Below, one piece after another: positions 15,369 to 24,647 of a DNA stretch of 64,000 bases. The translations under genes were made by a program, and so were the position numbers. Source of the stretch: JAHECQ01 sp963775125 (GTDB taxonomy: Bacteria; Actinomycetota; Acidimicrobiia; Acidimicrobiales; SZUA-35); assembly GCA_963775125.1 (NCBI GenBank), contig CAVZHQ010000002.1:496001-560000 (forward strand). The letters run 5' to 3'. The notes beneath the pieces were generated by a model. The model saw only the letters and a program-made list of their open reading frames with translations, ran no database searches and was not told the DNA's origin. How positions within the stretch are numbered: position 1 is the first letter of the stretch; every line of letters starts with the position of its first letter.

Positions 15369-18326
15369 TCAGGCCTCGCCCGTGACCACCTCGGGCGCGG
15401 TGCCGTCGCCGCCGATCAGCTCGTCGAGCGCAGCCAACGCCCGACGAGCCTCGGCTCGTAGCCACGCAGCACCTTCGGCGTCACCACCGATCTCCGCTGC
15501 GTCGGCCCGGGCCAACAACTCGTCGGCCACGGCGACCAACTCGCTCACGCTCAGCCCCTCGAGCTCGATCTCATCGGGCGACGTCGGCGACGTGCTTCCG
15601 CCCTCGCCCGCCTCGGCCGGTTCGGCCACCGCGGCGACGGCTTCACCAACGGTCGATGCCATGGCGATTCGATCACCGTTCGCCGCCAGAACCCTGGTCA
15701 GTTCGGGCGCGCCCGTCCCGCTGCTCGACGTCAGGTAGAGCGGCCGCACGAACACGACGCTGTCGGCCAACAACACGATCTGCATCTCACCGAACTCGAC
15801 GGTCGAATTTCGGACGTCGGTGATGAACTCCGACGCCTCGTTCCGCATCAGCTGATCGACGAGGTCAGGTGCAGGAATGTTCCCCGGTGGAAGCCGGTAC
15901 AAGATCAGCTCTCCGTAATGCCCCGGATCCGAGCGGGCGACCATGACCGCAGTCATCTCGGATCGCTCGGCGTTGACCTCGATGCCCGAGCGAGGCACGA
16001 AGGCCCGCTGCAGTACGAACTCCGTTTCGGTCTCGCCCGGCAGTCTCGTGAGTCGATACTGGGGCGGCATGAGGATGGGTCGGCCGGAACTGGTCGACGA
16101 GTTCGGCGACAACGGCGACACCGTGGTACTGGTGGTCGGCGGCACCGTCGCCGACGGCGACTCGGTCAGCGTCGCCCGCGCCGACGGCTTCCGGGCAACG
16201 CTCCAGGCGAGGTTCCCCTGGATCAGCTGCTCCGGGGTCGACACCTGATAGGTGGCCCACATCTCGGTCTGCACCTCGAACAGGTCGGCCGGATAGCGGT
16301 AGTGCCGCTGAAGATCCATGGGCGCCTCAGATCCGGGCTTGAACAAGGCCGGGAAGGCCCGGGCCCACGCCTCGATGATCGGGTCGTCGTCGATCACGTA
16401 GAGGGTGACCGTGCCGTCGTAGGCATCGACCGTGGCCTTGACCGAGTTACGAACGTAGTTCTCGCCCCGCCGCAACCCATCGGCTTCGAGGGCTTGCGAT
16501 GTCGGTGCTTGCGCATACGGGAACCGGTCGGTCGACGTGTACCCGTCGAGGACCCAGATCACCTCGCCGTCCACCACGACCGGGTACGGATCGCTGTCGA
16601 ACTCGAGGAACGGCGCAACCTGCTGTACCCGCTCCTCGACATCGCGGTGGTAGATCACCCGGACATCGCCGGTGATGGCGTCGGAGAAGAACAGCCGAAC
16701 CTCGCTGAATCGCACCGAGTAGGCGGCCCGCCGAAGCGCCGAATCCAACCGCACCCCTCCCCCACCCTCGTACGTCGCCTCGAACAGCGCCTTGGAGCCC
16801 TCCGGGTAGTCGACCTCGTCGCGGTCGATGCCGACGATGGCGTAACCAGGCAGATTCTCCGAGTAGTACAGGTAGGGCTCCACCTCGTCGACTTCGAACG
16901 AATCGTCCGTGGGTGCCAGATCGGACCCGATCCCACGCAACAAGAACGACGGCTCGCCTCGAGCCTCGACGTCGTCACCGGCGGCAATCACCACGCCGTT
17001 GCCGTGGGTGTACACCACGTGCTGGTTCTCCCAGGTGCGGCTGGGCACCGCGTTGAGACTGAGCCCACGAGCCCCCAACACCACCGGCTCGGGTTCACCG
17101 TCCACCTCGTACCGGTCGACGTCGAGCGGGTCGGCGAAGGCGTAGTACTCACGCTCGCCCTGGCTTCGAGCGAATCGGGCAGTGGTGAGGTGAGGATCGA
17201 CGACGGCGATGTCATCGATGACATCGGACCAGTCGGAGAGGTCATCGATCGAGAACGAGCCGTCGTAGCCATAGCTCACCGACTCGAGCTGTTCGGTGTC
17301 GAGTCCGAAGGCGAAGCGTGTGGCCTCGATGTTTCGCTCGACGTACTGCGTCTCGTTTGCCAGCCGGTCGGACTCGACGTTGATCCGTTGATACAGCGCG
17401 GGGTAGATGCCGATGACCACGACATGGGTGATGGCCCACAGTCCGATCGCTGCGATGGACAGACCCCATCCGGGCCGGGTCAGGTTGGCAACGAACAACG
17501 CAGCGCAGAACAGCGACACCACGGTCAGCAAATTGAGGCCAGGCAACACGATGTTGACGTCGGTGGCCAACGCCCCGACGAAGCCGCCTCGGGTCGAGGT
17601 GACGAGTTCGTAGCGGTCGTGCCAGTACGCCATCGAGCGGACCACCGCGAGCACGGCGAGCAGCGCGGAGATGTGCAGCTTGACCGGGTTGGCCAGCAGC
17701 GGGTTCTGCCCGCGGGCGCCGTTCGGGTTCATCGCTCCCGCCGCCCGGATCCCGCCGTTGAGGTAGTGGGCGATGAGCGAGAGGAGCAACACGAAGACCA
17801 ACGCCGCGAACAGCCAGTCGATCAGGAACGTCCAGAACGGTAGGCGGAACACGTAGTAGCCGGCGTCGTGCCCGAACAACGGATCCTGCCAGCCGAAGTC
17901 CTCGCCGTTGTTGAACAGCATCCAAGTCGTCCAACGCCCCGCCGAGTTCAGGCCGGCAATCAGACCGAACAGCGCCGAGATGGCCAACCGCAAGGCCGCA
18001 GCGTGGGGGGCAACCGACTCGTGGAACCGTTCGACGACATCGTCGGGTTCGTTGGTCGCCCGGAACGGCGGAGCCAACCGGTCGGCCAGGTAGAGGTTGC
18101 CCCACAGCAGCCCGAAGAACGCCAGCCCGAAGACGAAGATGAGGACCAGCTGGGTGCGGATCACCTTGTTCCACACCGACACGAAGCCCAGCTCGTCGAA
18201 CCAGAGACGGTCGGTGTAGACGCGCGCAATGCCGTTGGCGGAAAGCAGGAGCACCACGATCAGCCCGAGCAGGGTGAGGACCACCACCCGCGAAGGGGGC
18301 GTCCGGGAAAGACGGATCGTGCGCAT
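15369..18326 (-). CDS. UPF0182-family large membrane protein
   Basis: This encodes 985 residues. About seven transmembrane segments occupy the first third (RVVVLTLLGLIVVLLLSANG, LVLIFVFGLAFFGLLWGNLY and others). A large domain outside or inside the membrane follows, containing LWFDELGF early and TRSGYRDY-like family blocks such as YPADLFEVQTEMWATYQVS. The C-terminal ~120 residues are acidic and Ser/Glu-rich. ATG 18326 places the first hydrophobic segment at a sensible distance; an earlier in-frame codon at 18455 adds unlikely sequence. The function of the family is unknown. Confidence 0.92.
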   Translation of the reverse strand: MRTIRLSRTPPSRVVVLTLLGLIVVLLLSANGIARVYTDRLWFDELGFVSVWNKVIRTQLVLIFVFGLAFFGLLWGNLYLADRLAPPFRATNEPDDVVERFHESVAPHAAALRLAISALFGLIAGLNSAGRWTTWMLFNNGEDFGWQDPLFGHDAGYYVFRLPFWTFLIDWLFAALVFVLLLSLIAHYLNGGIRAAGAMNPNGARGQNPLLANPVKLHISALLAVLAVVRSMAYWHDRYELVTSTRGGFVGALATDVNIVLPGLNLLTVVSLFCAALFVANLTRPGWGLSIAAIGLWAITHVVVIGIYPALYQRINVESDRLANETQYVERNIEATRFAFGLDTEQLESVSYGYDGSFSIDDLSDWSDVIDDIAVVDPHLTTARFARSQGEREYYAFADPLDVDRYEVDGEPEPVVLGARGLSLNAVPSRTWENQHVVYTHGNGVVIAAGDDVEARGEPSFLLRGIGSDLAPTDDSFEVDEVEPYLYYSENLPGYAIVGIDRDEVDYPEGSKALFEATYEGGGGVRLDSALRRAAYSVRFSEVRLFFSDAITGDVRVIYHRDVEERVQQVAPFLEFDSDPYPVVVDGEVIWVLDGYTSTDRFPYAQAPTSQALEADGLRRGENYVRNSVKATVDAYDGTVTLYVIDDDPIIEAWARAFPALFKPGSEAPMDLQRHYRYPADLFEVQTEMWATYQVSTPEQLIQGNLAWSVARKPSARATLTESPSATVPPTTSTTVSPLSPNSSTSSGRPILMPPQYRLTRLPGETETEFVLQRAFVPRSGIEVNAERSEMTAVMVARSDPGHYGELILYRLPPGNIPAPDLVDQLMRNEASEFITDVRNSTVEFGEMQIVLLADSVVFVRPLYLTSSSGTGAPELTRVLAANGDRIAMASTVGEAVAAVAEPAEAGEGGSTSPTSPDEIELEGLSVSELVAVADELLARADAAEIGGDAEGAAWLRAEARRALAALDELIGGDGTAPEVVTGEA

Positions 18327-18387
18327 CGTTGCGAAGGTTACCGGTCGCGTCGAAGCTGCAAGGCTCAGGTCCGATTCGAGGGTGAGC

Positions 18388-19620
18388 TCAGAAGCCCGAA
18401 CCGTCCAAGCGCAGATGTCGGTTGGCCCACCAGACCATGACCGAGATGAACACACCAGCGATGGTCAGTCCCGCGGCGAACGGGGTGACCGACGCGTGCA
18501 TCTGCGCGTCGATGAACGCACCGATCAACGCGCCGACTGCAGAGGTGAACGTGGCCACCAAGGCCGAAGCCGTCCCCGCAGCGTCGGCCATCGGAGCCAA
18601 CGCGACGGTATTGAGGTTGGGCGAGAGGATCATCTGACAAGCCAGGGTGATGGCGACCAACGGCATGAACACCCAGAAGCTGGGCACGCCATCGGACGCA
18701 AGCGCCGCGACGAGGCTGAGTCCCGCGGCTCCGACGTAGACCAGCGACGCCAGCGGGAGAATGCGACGCAACCCGAGCGAGCCGAGCAGCCGACCGTTCA
18801 GGAACGACGCCGCCCCCAGGAGCAGCGCCACTGCGGCGAAGATGATCGGGAACTGGGCCCGGCGGCCGAAGATCTCCGAGATGATCAGCTGCGAGCTGCC
18901 CAGGTAACTCGACATCGACGCCATCAGCGCGGCGCTCGCCAGCATCGACGCCGCCGTGGCCGGGCTGAGCACCATCCGCTTGGCCGTCGAGCCCACCGTG
19001 GCCAGTCTCATCGGCTGACGATTGGCCACCGCCAGCGTCTCGTCCAGTCGACGAGACCACACCAACACCACGACCGCGGCGAAGACGGCCAACCAGAACA
19101 CCCCACGCCAAGGTCCGATGCCCACGATGATGGCTCCGAGTGAGGGAGCGATGATGGGCACCAGCACGAACACGCCCATGATGTACGACATGGTCTTGGC
19201 CATCTCCTCGCCGTGGCGGGTGTCACGAATGATGGCGAACGCCACCACCCGGCCACCGGCCGCACCCAATCCCCAGACGAAGCGAGCGACGAGCATGAAC
19301 CCCAACGAAGGGGCCAACGCCGATCCAATGGCGCCAATCATGTAGACCGCTCCACTCAACCACAGCACCGGTTTGCGGCCGACTCGATCGGCAAGCGCGC
19401 CATAGGGCAGGGGCGCCAACGACATCCCGAGGAAGTAGGTGGTGACGATGCGGGCCACCTCGTTGGAGTCCGATGCCAGACCGAACGCCTGGCGCATGTC
19501 GTCGAACGCCGGCAGCATCAAGTCGATACCCACGGCCGAGAGGGCCATGACCATGGAGAGCAGCGCGATGAACTCCTTGGGGCCGATCGCCTTCCTGTGA
19601 CTCACGGCCTTGTCATGCAC
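18388..19620 (-). CDS. MFS transporter, Bcr/CflA-like drug exporter type
   Basis: This encodes 410 residues with 12 predicted membrane segments. The N-terminal half has VGIDLMLPAFDDM and PYGALADRVGRKPVLWLSG, the conserved loop of the major facilitator superfamily between segments 2 and 3. GGRVVAFAIIRDT in segment 4 resembles motif B of DHA1 exporters. The substrate cannot be named. It is followed after 61 bp by the UPF0182 gene on the same strand. Confidence 0.88.
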   Translation of the reverse strand: MHDKAVSHRKAIGPKEFIALLSMVMALSAVGIDLMLPAFDDMRQAFGLASDSNEVARIVTTYFLGMSLAPLPYGALADRVGRKPVLWLSGAVYMIGAIGSALAPSLGFMLVARFVWGLGAAGGRVVAFAIIRDTRHGEEMAKTMSYIMGVFVLVPIIAPSLGAIIVGIGPWRGVFWLAVFAAVVVLVWSRRLDETLAVANRQPMRLATVGSTAKRMVLSPATAASMLASAALMASMSSYLGSSQLIISEIFGRRAQFPIIFAAVALLLGAASFLNGRLLGSLGLRRILPLASLVYVGAAGLSLVAALASDGVPSFWVFMPLVAITLACQMILSPNLNTVALAPMADAAGTASALVATFTSAVGALIGAFIDAQMHASVTPFAAGLTIAGVFISVMVWWANRHLRLDGSGF

Positions 19621-19650
19621 CGCCGCACCCTAACCAGCACCACCTCGATG

Positions 19651-20490
19651 TCAGCCGAGACGCGGAAGCAGGATCTGTGACTGTTGGCAATAGGCCAGCT
19701 CAGTGCCGTCCTCGTCGCAGAAGACCGCGTCGGAGGTGGACCACCATCGTTCCTTGCGCTGCTCGTTGCCGATCCACCGCCCCGCAACCGTTACGACCCT
19801 GGGGGCCCGTATGGGCTGCAGGTATTGGACCCGACCCGTCGTATGGATGCCGGCGACGAAGCGGTAGCTGTGGCGAATCAACGGGGTCATCTGACCGGGC
19901 ACCCACGACGGGTGAGCGATCGGCGTGGCGCCGTCGTGGTAGCGGGGATGGAGGTCGCCGAGGCGGTCGGCGCACCAACTGCGGTTGGACTCGGCCGTCA
20001 GCGTGACCGCCATGGCCGGGTAGTCCTCGCCGACCGGCGCCTGCTCGGGCAGGAGGATCGGGCCGCCCACGACCGGCGGCTCCGCCGTCCTGGCCTGCGG
20101 TAGCTGCCATTCGTCGTGGAACGGCGCAAGCCCGACCCCGGCACGGCCATCGACGGTGACCTTGCCGGCCTCGTTGCGCTGCTCGTAGGCGCACGTGCCA
20201 TCGTCGAGCAGCGTCGCCGTTGTGACCAGACGGTCACCCGCGAACACCGGACGTCGGAACGCCATGTCGGCCCAACCCCACGACAGCCACGCCTCGCCGA
20301 ACAGTTCGATCATCGACGCCGCGGCCCAGCCGTAGCTGGAGAGCCCGGCCACGATCGGACGCTCGTACCCATACGCCGATGCCCCCTCGGCGTGGATCGG
20401 ATTGGCCTTCTGGATCTCGGGCGGGTCCTCGATGGCGACGCTCTCGGTCACCGCCGACGATCTGGCATCGGATGTTGGACGGTCGGTCAT
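19651..20490 (-). CDS. Hot-dog-fold (MaoC-like) protein
   Basis: This encodes 279 residues from ATG 20490. ANPIHAEGASAYGY, VAGLSSYGWAAASMIELFG and GWADMAFRRPVFAGD align in order with the frameshifted gene at 12681. A second half (VPGQMTPLIRHSYRFVAGIH, then VTVAGRWIGNEQ) has the same beta-rich character, which suggests two hot-dog domains as in FAS1-type or MaoC-like dehydratases. The family assignment comes from motif order and is moderate. It is divergent from the ferredoxin gene. Confidence 0.65.
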   Translation of the reverse strand: MTDRPTSDARSSAVTESVAIEDPPEIQKANPIHAEGASAYGYERPIVAGLSSYGWAAASMIELFGEAWLSWGWADMAFRRPVFAGDRLVTTATLLDDGTCAYEQRNEAGKVTVDGRAGVGLAPFHDEWQLPQARTAEPPVVGGPILLPEQAPVGEDYPAMAVTLTAESNRSWCADRLGDLHPRYHDGATPIAHPSWVPGQMTPLIRHSYRFVAGIHTTGRVQYLQPIRAPRVVTVAGRWIGNEQRKERWWSTSDAVFCDEDGTELAYCQQSQILLPRLG

Positions 20491-20900
20491 GGTCGCCAGT
20501 CTGGAACCGTCTCGCCATTGACGCCAGCTCGAGCCGTCGCCAAACTGAGAGCATTCAGGAAGATCCGAGCGCGCCGCAGCCAGAGTCATTCACCTGCCGG
20601 GTCCAACGACCCGACGGTCCGATCGATGTCACCGTCCCCGCCGACCAACGGGTACTCATCGCGATGGTCACAGCCGGCCTCGAAGCGCTACCGGTCGGGT
20701 GCCGGAGCGGAGGCTGCGGAACCTGCCGCATCCAGATCTTGGGTGGCCGCTATTCGGCGATGCGCATGAGCCGCTCGTACATCTCCGAGGATGAACAGCG
20801 CCAAGGTTTTGCCCTGGCCTGCCGGGTGGTCCCCCGATCAGATCTCCTGGTCCGGTCGGCTCCCCTCGCCACTCCCCACGAAATCGACTTTCCGGTCTGA
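20472..20900 (+). CDS. Plant-type [2Fe-2S] ferredoxin
   Basis: The motif GCRSGGCGTC (C-x4-C-x2-C) and a fourth Cys in FALACRVVP define a [2Fe-2S] ferredoxin fold of ~100 residues, an electron donor in the cytoplasm. The domain begins at FTCRVQRPDGPIDVTV. The start is uncertain: ATG 20472 is the nearest standard in-frame start, but it overlaps the first codons of the divergent gene. A nonstandard start or a start shifted by an indel near 20,550 is possible. The neighbourhood gives no clear partner oxygenase. Confidence 0.75.
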   Translation: MLDGRSWSPVWNRLAIDASSSRRQTESIQEDPSAPQPESFTCRVQRPDGPIDVTVPADQRVLIAMVTAGLEALPVGCRSGGCGTCRIQILGGRYSAMRMSRSYISEDEQRQGFALACRVVPRSDLLVRSAPLATPHEIDFPV

Positions 20901-20904
20901 CCCG

Positions 20905-23109
20905 TCAGGCGGGGAGTACGAGGCAGCGACAGCCCGGTGATCCAAGCGGTGCCTTGTGTCCGGTCGGGAACGGCGCCGGCTTCTTGATCCGGCCGGCCAA
21001 GGTGTTGTCGAAACAGTCCGGCCCGGGCTCGCTGCGAGGGTCGGGGACCCACATCAGGGACGTGCCGTCCTTCAGCCCGTGATAGACGCCGAGCGCGAAC
21101 GCCTCGGCCAACGCATCGTCGGCGATGCCGGGAAGATCGACCGCTCGGGCATCTCGATAGTGCGCCCGAATGGGCTCGAGCACCTCAGCTTTGTCGCCGT
21201 CGGTTCGTTCGATGGCCCGCTCGACGCGATCACGGAGCGGCTCGGCCAGCGATCGGGCCACGCGATCGATGAGCTCGTCGACGACCTTGAGAGACACCTT
21301 GCCGCCCGAGACACGGGCCCCGCTCTCGGCCGCCGAACGCACCGGCCCCGAGAAGGCCGCGGCATAGGCCTCGAGCACTTCATCGGCGGAGGGGAGATCG
21401 TTGATCGTGACCGTCTTGCGGACTCGACGAAGCCCGTCAAGGACCAAGCTCTGGTCATCGGCGAGCGCCCGCTTCAGCTGGCGGCGGAGATCGGGCCCGA
21501 ACCGGGTCATGGTGACGTCACGCTCGAAGAAGGCCTCGGGAAGGTCGATGGCATCCTCGTCGGCCTCGGCGCCGTCCGCATCGTCGGCCATGGCTGCCTC
21601 GTCAGGCTCTTCGGCCGCGGCGACGGTCACTCGGGCGCGAGCGGCCTTCGCCATGGCATCAGCCGACACATCGGCCCTACCCGCAGGCTCGCCGTCGACC
21701 AGCGTCACTCCGTCGATGTCGTCGTCTCCCTCGACGTCTTCCCCTTCGATGTCGATCAACCCGTCCTCGATCAGACCTTCCTCGATCAGATCGGTCTCGA
21801 TCACGATCGTCTCGACGACGAGCGTTTCGATGACGAGCGTCTCGCCCCCCTCTGGCTCCACCCCAGCCGGCTCGACCGCATCCGACGCGGCAGCATCTGT
21901 CTCGGCCCTGTCCGTATCGGCATCGCCGGTGCGGAGACGGTCGAAGAGTGCATCGATGTCGGGAATGGCCGCAGAGCCGTCGACGATGGGGGCGCCGGCG
22001 TCCCGGGCGCTGTCGAGCTCTGCCGCCAACGCCACCGCCTTCCGGGCGTCGACCGAGTCGGGCACTCGGCGGCCGACTGCTTCCATGGCCGCCCGCGCTT
22101 CGGGTACCGAGGCCACCAACTCGCTCATGGCTTCGTCGAGGTCTTTGCGAACGACCGCCAGCGAGCGGGCCAGACGGTCGCGCGCCGCCTTCACCTGATC
22201 GAGCTGTTGGCGCCCGGCACGACGCCGCTTGACGAGATCGGCCAACACCTTCTCTCGGACCGACTGCGCTTCGTGCAGCATCAAGCGCGCCTGTTCGCGC
22301 GCCGAATCCTGAGCGGCCAGCGCGTCGGCGGCCGACTCGTTGCGAACCTGCGCTGCCTCGGTCTCGGCCTCGCGCCGGACACGGGACGCGTCGGCCTCGG
22401 CCGAGCTTCGAAGTTCGGTTGCCGCCTTCTCGGCCGCGGTACGCATGGAGGCCGCGTCGGACTGGGCCGACTCGCGTGCCTCCAGGGCTTCACGCTCGGC
22501 CGCCTCCCGGAGGTTCTTCGCCGCCTCCTTGGCGGCGTCCTGCAGCCTGGACGCCTCGTCCTCGGCGCTCGACCGCAGGGCGGCGAGGTTTGCCTCGGAC
22601 TCGGCCTGCTTGCGTTGCAGTTCAGCCTCGACTTCGGCGACCCGCTCATCGAGCGCAGCAGTGCGGGCCGCTGCGTCGACTTCGCTCCGGGACACGGTGT
22701 CGCGCGCCGCGGCGCGGGCCGCCTCGAGCACGCGAACCGTCTCCTGACCGAGGAACAGCGTCAACGTGGCCTCGTCGACCTCGGTGGGGATTGCCGCAGC
22801 TGCAGCCGCGGGGAGCGCCTTCTCGGCTTCCTCGGCCCGGATCTCGGCTCGCTTCACCTGTTGGATGAGTTCGGCGACCTCGACCTCCAGCTCGGTGACG
22901 GTCGCCGTCAACCGGTCACGCTCGGCAGAGAGGCGCTCGACGTTCGGCAGGGTCAGCGAGTTCTCACTGCGGTTCGCTGCACGGAGAGCGCCGGCGAGAT
23001 CCTCGAGGAACCGCCGCACCTCATCCTGGTCGAAACCCCGGAACGAGGTGGAGAATCCCCGCTTGGCGACCCGCTCGGGGTCGAGGAGTCGCTGCTCGTC
23101 GCTTGTCAT
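20905..23109 (-). CDS. DivIVA-domain coiled-coil protein with phage-head-like C-terminus
   Basis: This encodes 734 residues. The N-terminal DivIVA-like domain reads FSTSFRGFDQDEVRRFLEDL (~20-40). A long Ala/Glu-rich coiled coil runs from ~60 to ~340. An acidic repeat-rich linker (ETLVIETLVVETIVIETD) occupies ~400-470, followed by a helical domain (~530-680). The last 45 residues (PDCFDNTLAG, then FPTGHKAPLGSPGCRCLVLP) resemble the Cys/His-rich ends of Mu gpF-like phage head proteins. DivIVA domains bind curved membrane at poles or septa. The C-terminal resemblance is a motif-level inference. Confidence 0.75.
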   Translation of the reverse strand: MTSDEQRLLDPERVAKRGFSTSFRGFDQDEVRRFLEDLAGALRAANRSENSLTLPNVERLSAERDRLTATVTELEVEVAELIQQVKRAEIRAEEAEKALPAAAAAAIPTEVDEATLTLFLGQETVRVLEAARAAARDTVSRSEVDAAARTAALDERVAEVEAELQRKQAESEANLAALRSSAEDEASRLQDAAKEAAKNLREAAEREALEARESAQSDAASMRTAAEKAATELRSSAEADASRVRREAETEAAQVRNESAADALAAQDSAREQARLMLHEAQSVREKVLADLVKRRRAGRQQLDQVKAARDRLARSLAVVRKDLDEAMSELVASVPEARAAMEAVGRRVPDSVDARKAVALAAELDSARDAGAPIVDGSAAIPDIDALFDRLRTGDADTDRAETDAAASDAVEPAGVEPEGGETLVIETLVVETIVIETDLIEEGLIEDGLIDIEGEDVEGDDDIDGVTLVDGEPAGRADVSADAMAKAARARVTVAAAEEPDEAAMADDADGAEADEDAIDLPEAFFERDVTMTRFGPDLRRQLKRALADDQSLVLDGLRRVRKTVTINDLPSADEVLEAYAAAFSGPVRSAAESGARVSGGKVSLKVVDELIDRVARSLAEPLRDRVERAIERTDGDKAEVLEPIRAHYRDARAVDLPGIADDALAEAFALGVYHGLKDGTSLMWVPDPRSEPGPDCFDNTLAGRIKKPAPFPTGHKAPLGSPGCRCLVLPA

Positions 23110-23162
23110 AGAGATTTATGCTAGGTGCAACCGTCGCCCGGCCGAAGGAACCCCGGCCGGAA

Positions 23163-24293
23163 TTACGGGTGGCGGCTGGCGAATTCCCCAAGATCATCGA
23201 CCTCGCCGCCCAGTCCCCTCATCACCTCGAGCGCCTCGTCGAGGTTGGCAACCGGGTGGATCGTCACGTCGTCTCCCGCTCGTTCCCTGATGAGGGCGAG
23301 GGTGTCGTCGCCCAGGGCGAGAGGAACGATGAAGTGGTGGTAGCCGTCGTCTCGGACCGCGGCCGCCTTCTGGGGGACGCCTCCCACTGCCCCGATCTGA
23401 CCGTCGAACTCGATCGTGCCGGTGACGGCCACCTTCTCACCACCCGTCAGATCCCCCTCGGTGGCTGCGTCGATGATTCCCAGGGTGAAGGCGAGACCAG
23501 CAGAGGGACCGCCGACCGACCCCGAATCGATCTCGACCTCGAATGGCAGGTCCTCGCTGATGGCGACACGATCGAGGGGATAGATCCCGAGGAAGGCGAC
23601 GTTTTCGTCATCGTCCCGCGCTCCCATCGCAACGGACACCCGATCGGACGAGCCGTCGGCGTGTTCGACGTCGAAGGTCAGCTCGACTCCCGGCTCGTTG
23701 GTCGCCAAGAAGCTGATGAGATCCAATGCGCTCGGCATGGGATCGTCATTGACGGCCGTGATGGTGTCGCCGATCTCGAGGAAGCCATCGGCGGCCGAGC
23801 CTTCGACCACCTCGGCGACAACGACGCCGTCGGAGGCGATCGTCTCGTAGCCCAACGCCTCGAGCGCTACCGCAACCGCCTTCTGCTTGGAGTCGACCAT
23901 GAGTTCCAGGTTCATCTCCCGGTTCGCCTCGGGCGTGCGATCACCCAACACTGCCTCGGCCGGAAGCAGTTCGGCGTCGTCATCGAGCTTCAAGAAAAGG
24001 GACTCGAACAGGCTGAGTTCCTGACGGAGTCTGATGGTCGTGTAGAGGATCTCTCCGTCGCTCGGATAGGACTCGGTCCCCTCGATGATCACCAGCGGCT
24101 CGGTGTCGCGAACCGTTCCGGGGACCAATGCGACCTCATCGACCTTGATGCCGAATCCGAGCGCGAGCACGACGACCAGGAAGACGAACGCCGACCAACC
24201 GGCGAACCGTCGCGCTCGCTGACCCGGAGTCCGCACTAGGCTCGGGTCAAGATGCAGTGGCGAGTGGAACTGCGGCAGGGGCGAATCGGACAT
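23163..24293 (-). CDS. YlbL-type membrane-anchored PDZ/Lon protease
   Basis: This encodes 376 residues. One N-terminal membrane segment (AGWSAFVFLVVVLALGFGI, ~30-50) is followed by a PDZ domain (~155-225; VVVAEVVEGSAADGFLEIGD) and a Lon-type S16 protease domain. The catalytic Ser is in GGPSAGL (~263) and the Lys in GGVPQKAAAV (~306). The enzyme would act outside the membrane. It lies 53 bp downstream of nothing on its strand and 53 bp before the DivIVA-like gene, so the two may be co-transcribed. Confidence 0.92.
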   Translation of the reverse strand: MSDSPLPQFHSPLHLDPSLVRTPGQRARRFAGWSAFVFLVVVLALGFGIKVDEVALVPGTVRDTEPLVIIEGTESYPSDGEILYTTIRLRQELSLFESLFLKLDDDAELLPAEAVLGDRTPEANREMNLELMVDSKQKAVAVALEALGYETIASDGVVVAEVVEGSAADGFLEIGDTITAVNDDPMPSALDLISFLATNEPGVELTFDVEHADGSSDRVSVAMGARDDDENVAFLGIYPLDRVAISEDLPFEVEIDSGSVGGPSAGLAFTLGIIDAATEGDLTGGEKVAVTGTIEFDGQIGAVGGVPQKAAAVRDDGYHHFIVPLALGDDTLALIRERAGDDVTIHPVANLDEALEVMRGLGGEVDDLGEFASRHP

Positions 24294-24352
24294 TGTTTCT
24301 CAATCGGCAGGCGAAGGCATGGCTGTAAACATCACGAAGAGCCACGATCTGA

Positions 24353-24553
24353 TTGATAGCAGACCCCTCGGTAAAAGGTCCCGGCGCGGCCAAGCGCGTG
24401 AGCGTGCCGAGGGTACGGGTCCCGCTGTGGCGGCGGCTCACTGCGCTCATCAGCCTCAGCTCCCTTGTCGTGATCGTCGGCGTGTTGGTCGCAGCGATCA
24501 CGGGATCGAGCATCCTGCTGTTGCTGATGTTCCTCGAACGCGCCGCCGGCTGA
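24353..24553 (+). CDS. Small single-pass membrane protein
   Basis: This encodes up to 66 residues from TTG 24353; a GTG near residue 16 is an equally good start. A basic stretch (VRVPLWRR) precedes one long hydrophobic segment (ALISLSSLVVIVGVLVAAIT, then SSILLLLMFLERAAG), so the N-terminus should face the cytoplasm. Similar small proteins are common near such genes in actinobacteria. The function is unknown. It ends 20 bp before a strong hairpin. Confidence 0.55.
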   Translation: MIADPSVKGPGAAKRVSVPRVRVPLWRRLTALISLSSLVVIVGVLVAAITGSSILLLLMFLERAAG

Positions 24554-24573
24554 AACAGGCTCGCGAAAACAAC

Positions 24574-24617
24574 AGCGGGTGAGCTGCGTCTGCCCGCACA
24601 GACGCAGCTCACCCGCT
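24574..24617. terminator. Strong bidirectional terminator, 19-bp perfect stem
   Basis: AGCGGGTGAGCTGCGTCTG (24574-24592) and its complement (24599-24617) enclose a 6-base loop. The flanks add CAAC/GTTG pairs past a bulge. On the minus strand the stem is followed by TGTTGTTTTCGC. It separates the small membrane protein gene (plus) from the convergent gene ending at 24648. Confidence 0.85.
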
Positions 24618-24647
24618 CGTTGTCGCGGTTGGTTCTGATGCTGTGGT

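Noticed and set aside
15918..17843. 641-codon frame opposite UPF0182
   Set aside because: It is an Arg/Gly/Val/His-rich shadow of the real gene without signal, domain or start context.
20956..23124. 722-codon plus-strand frame opposite the DivIVA-domain gene
   Set aside because: It is created by the strong third-position GC bias of the minus-strand gene, and its product matches no family.
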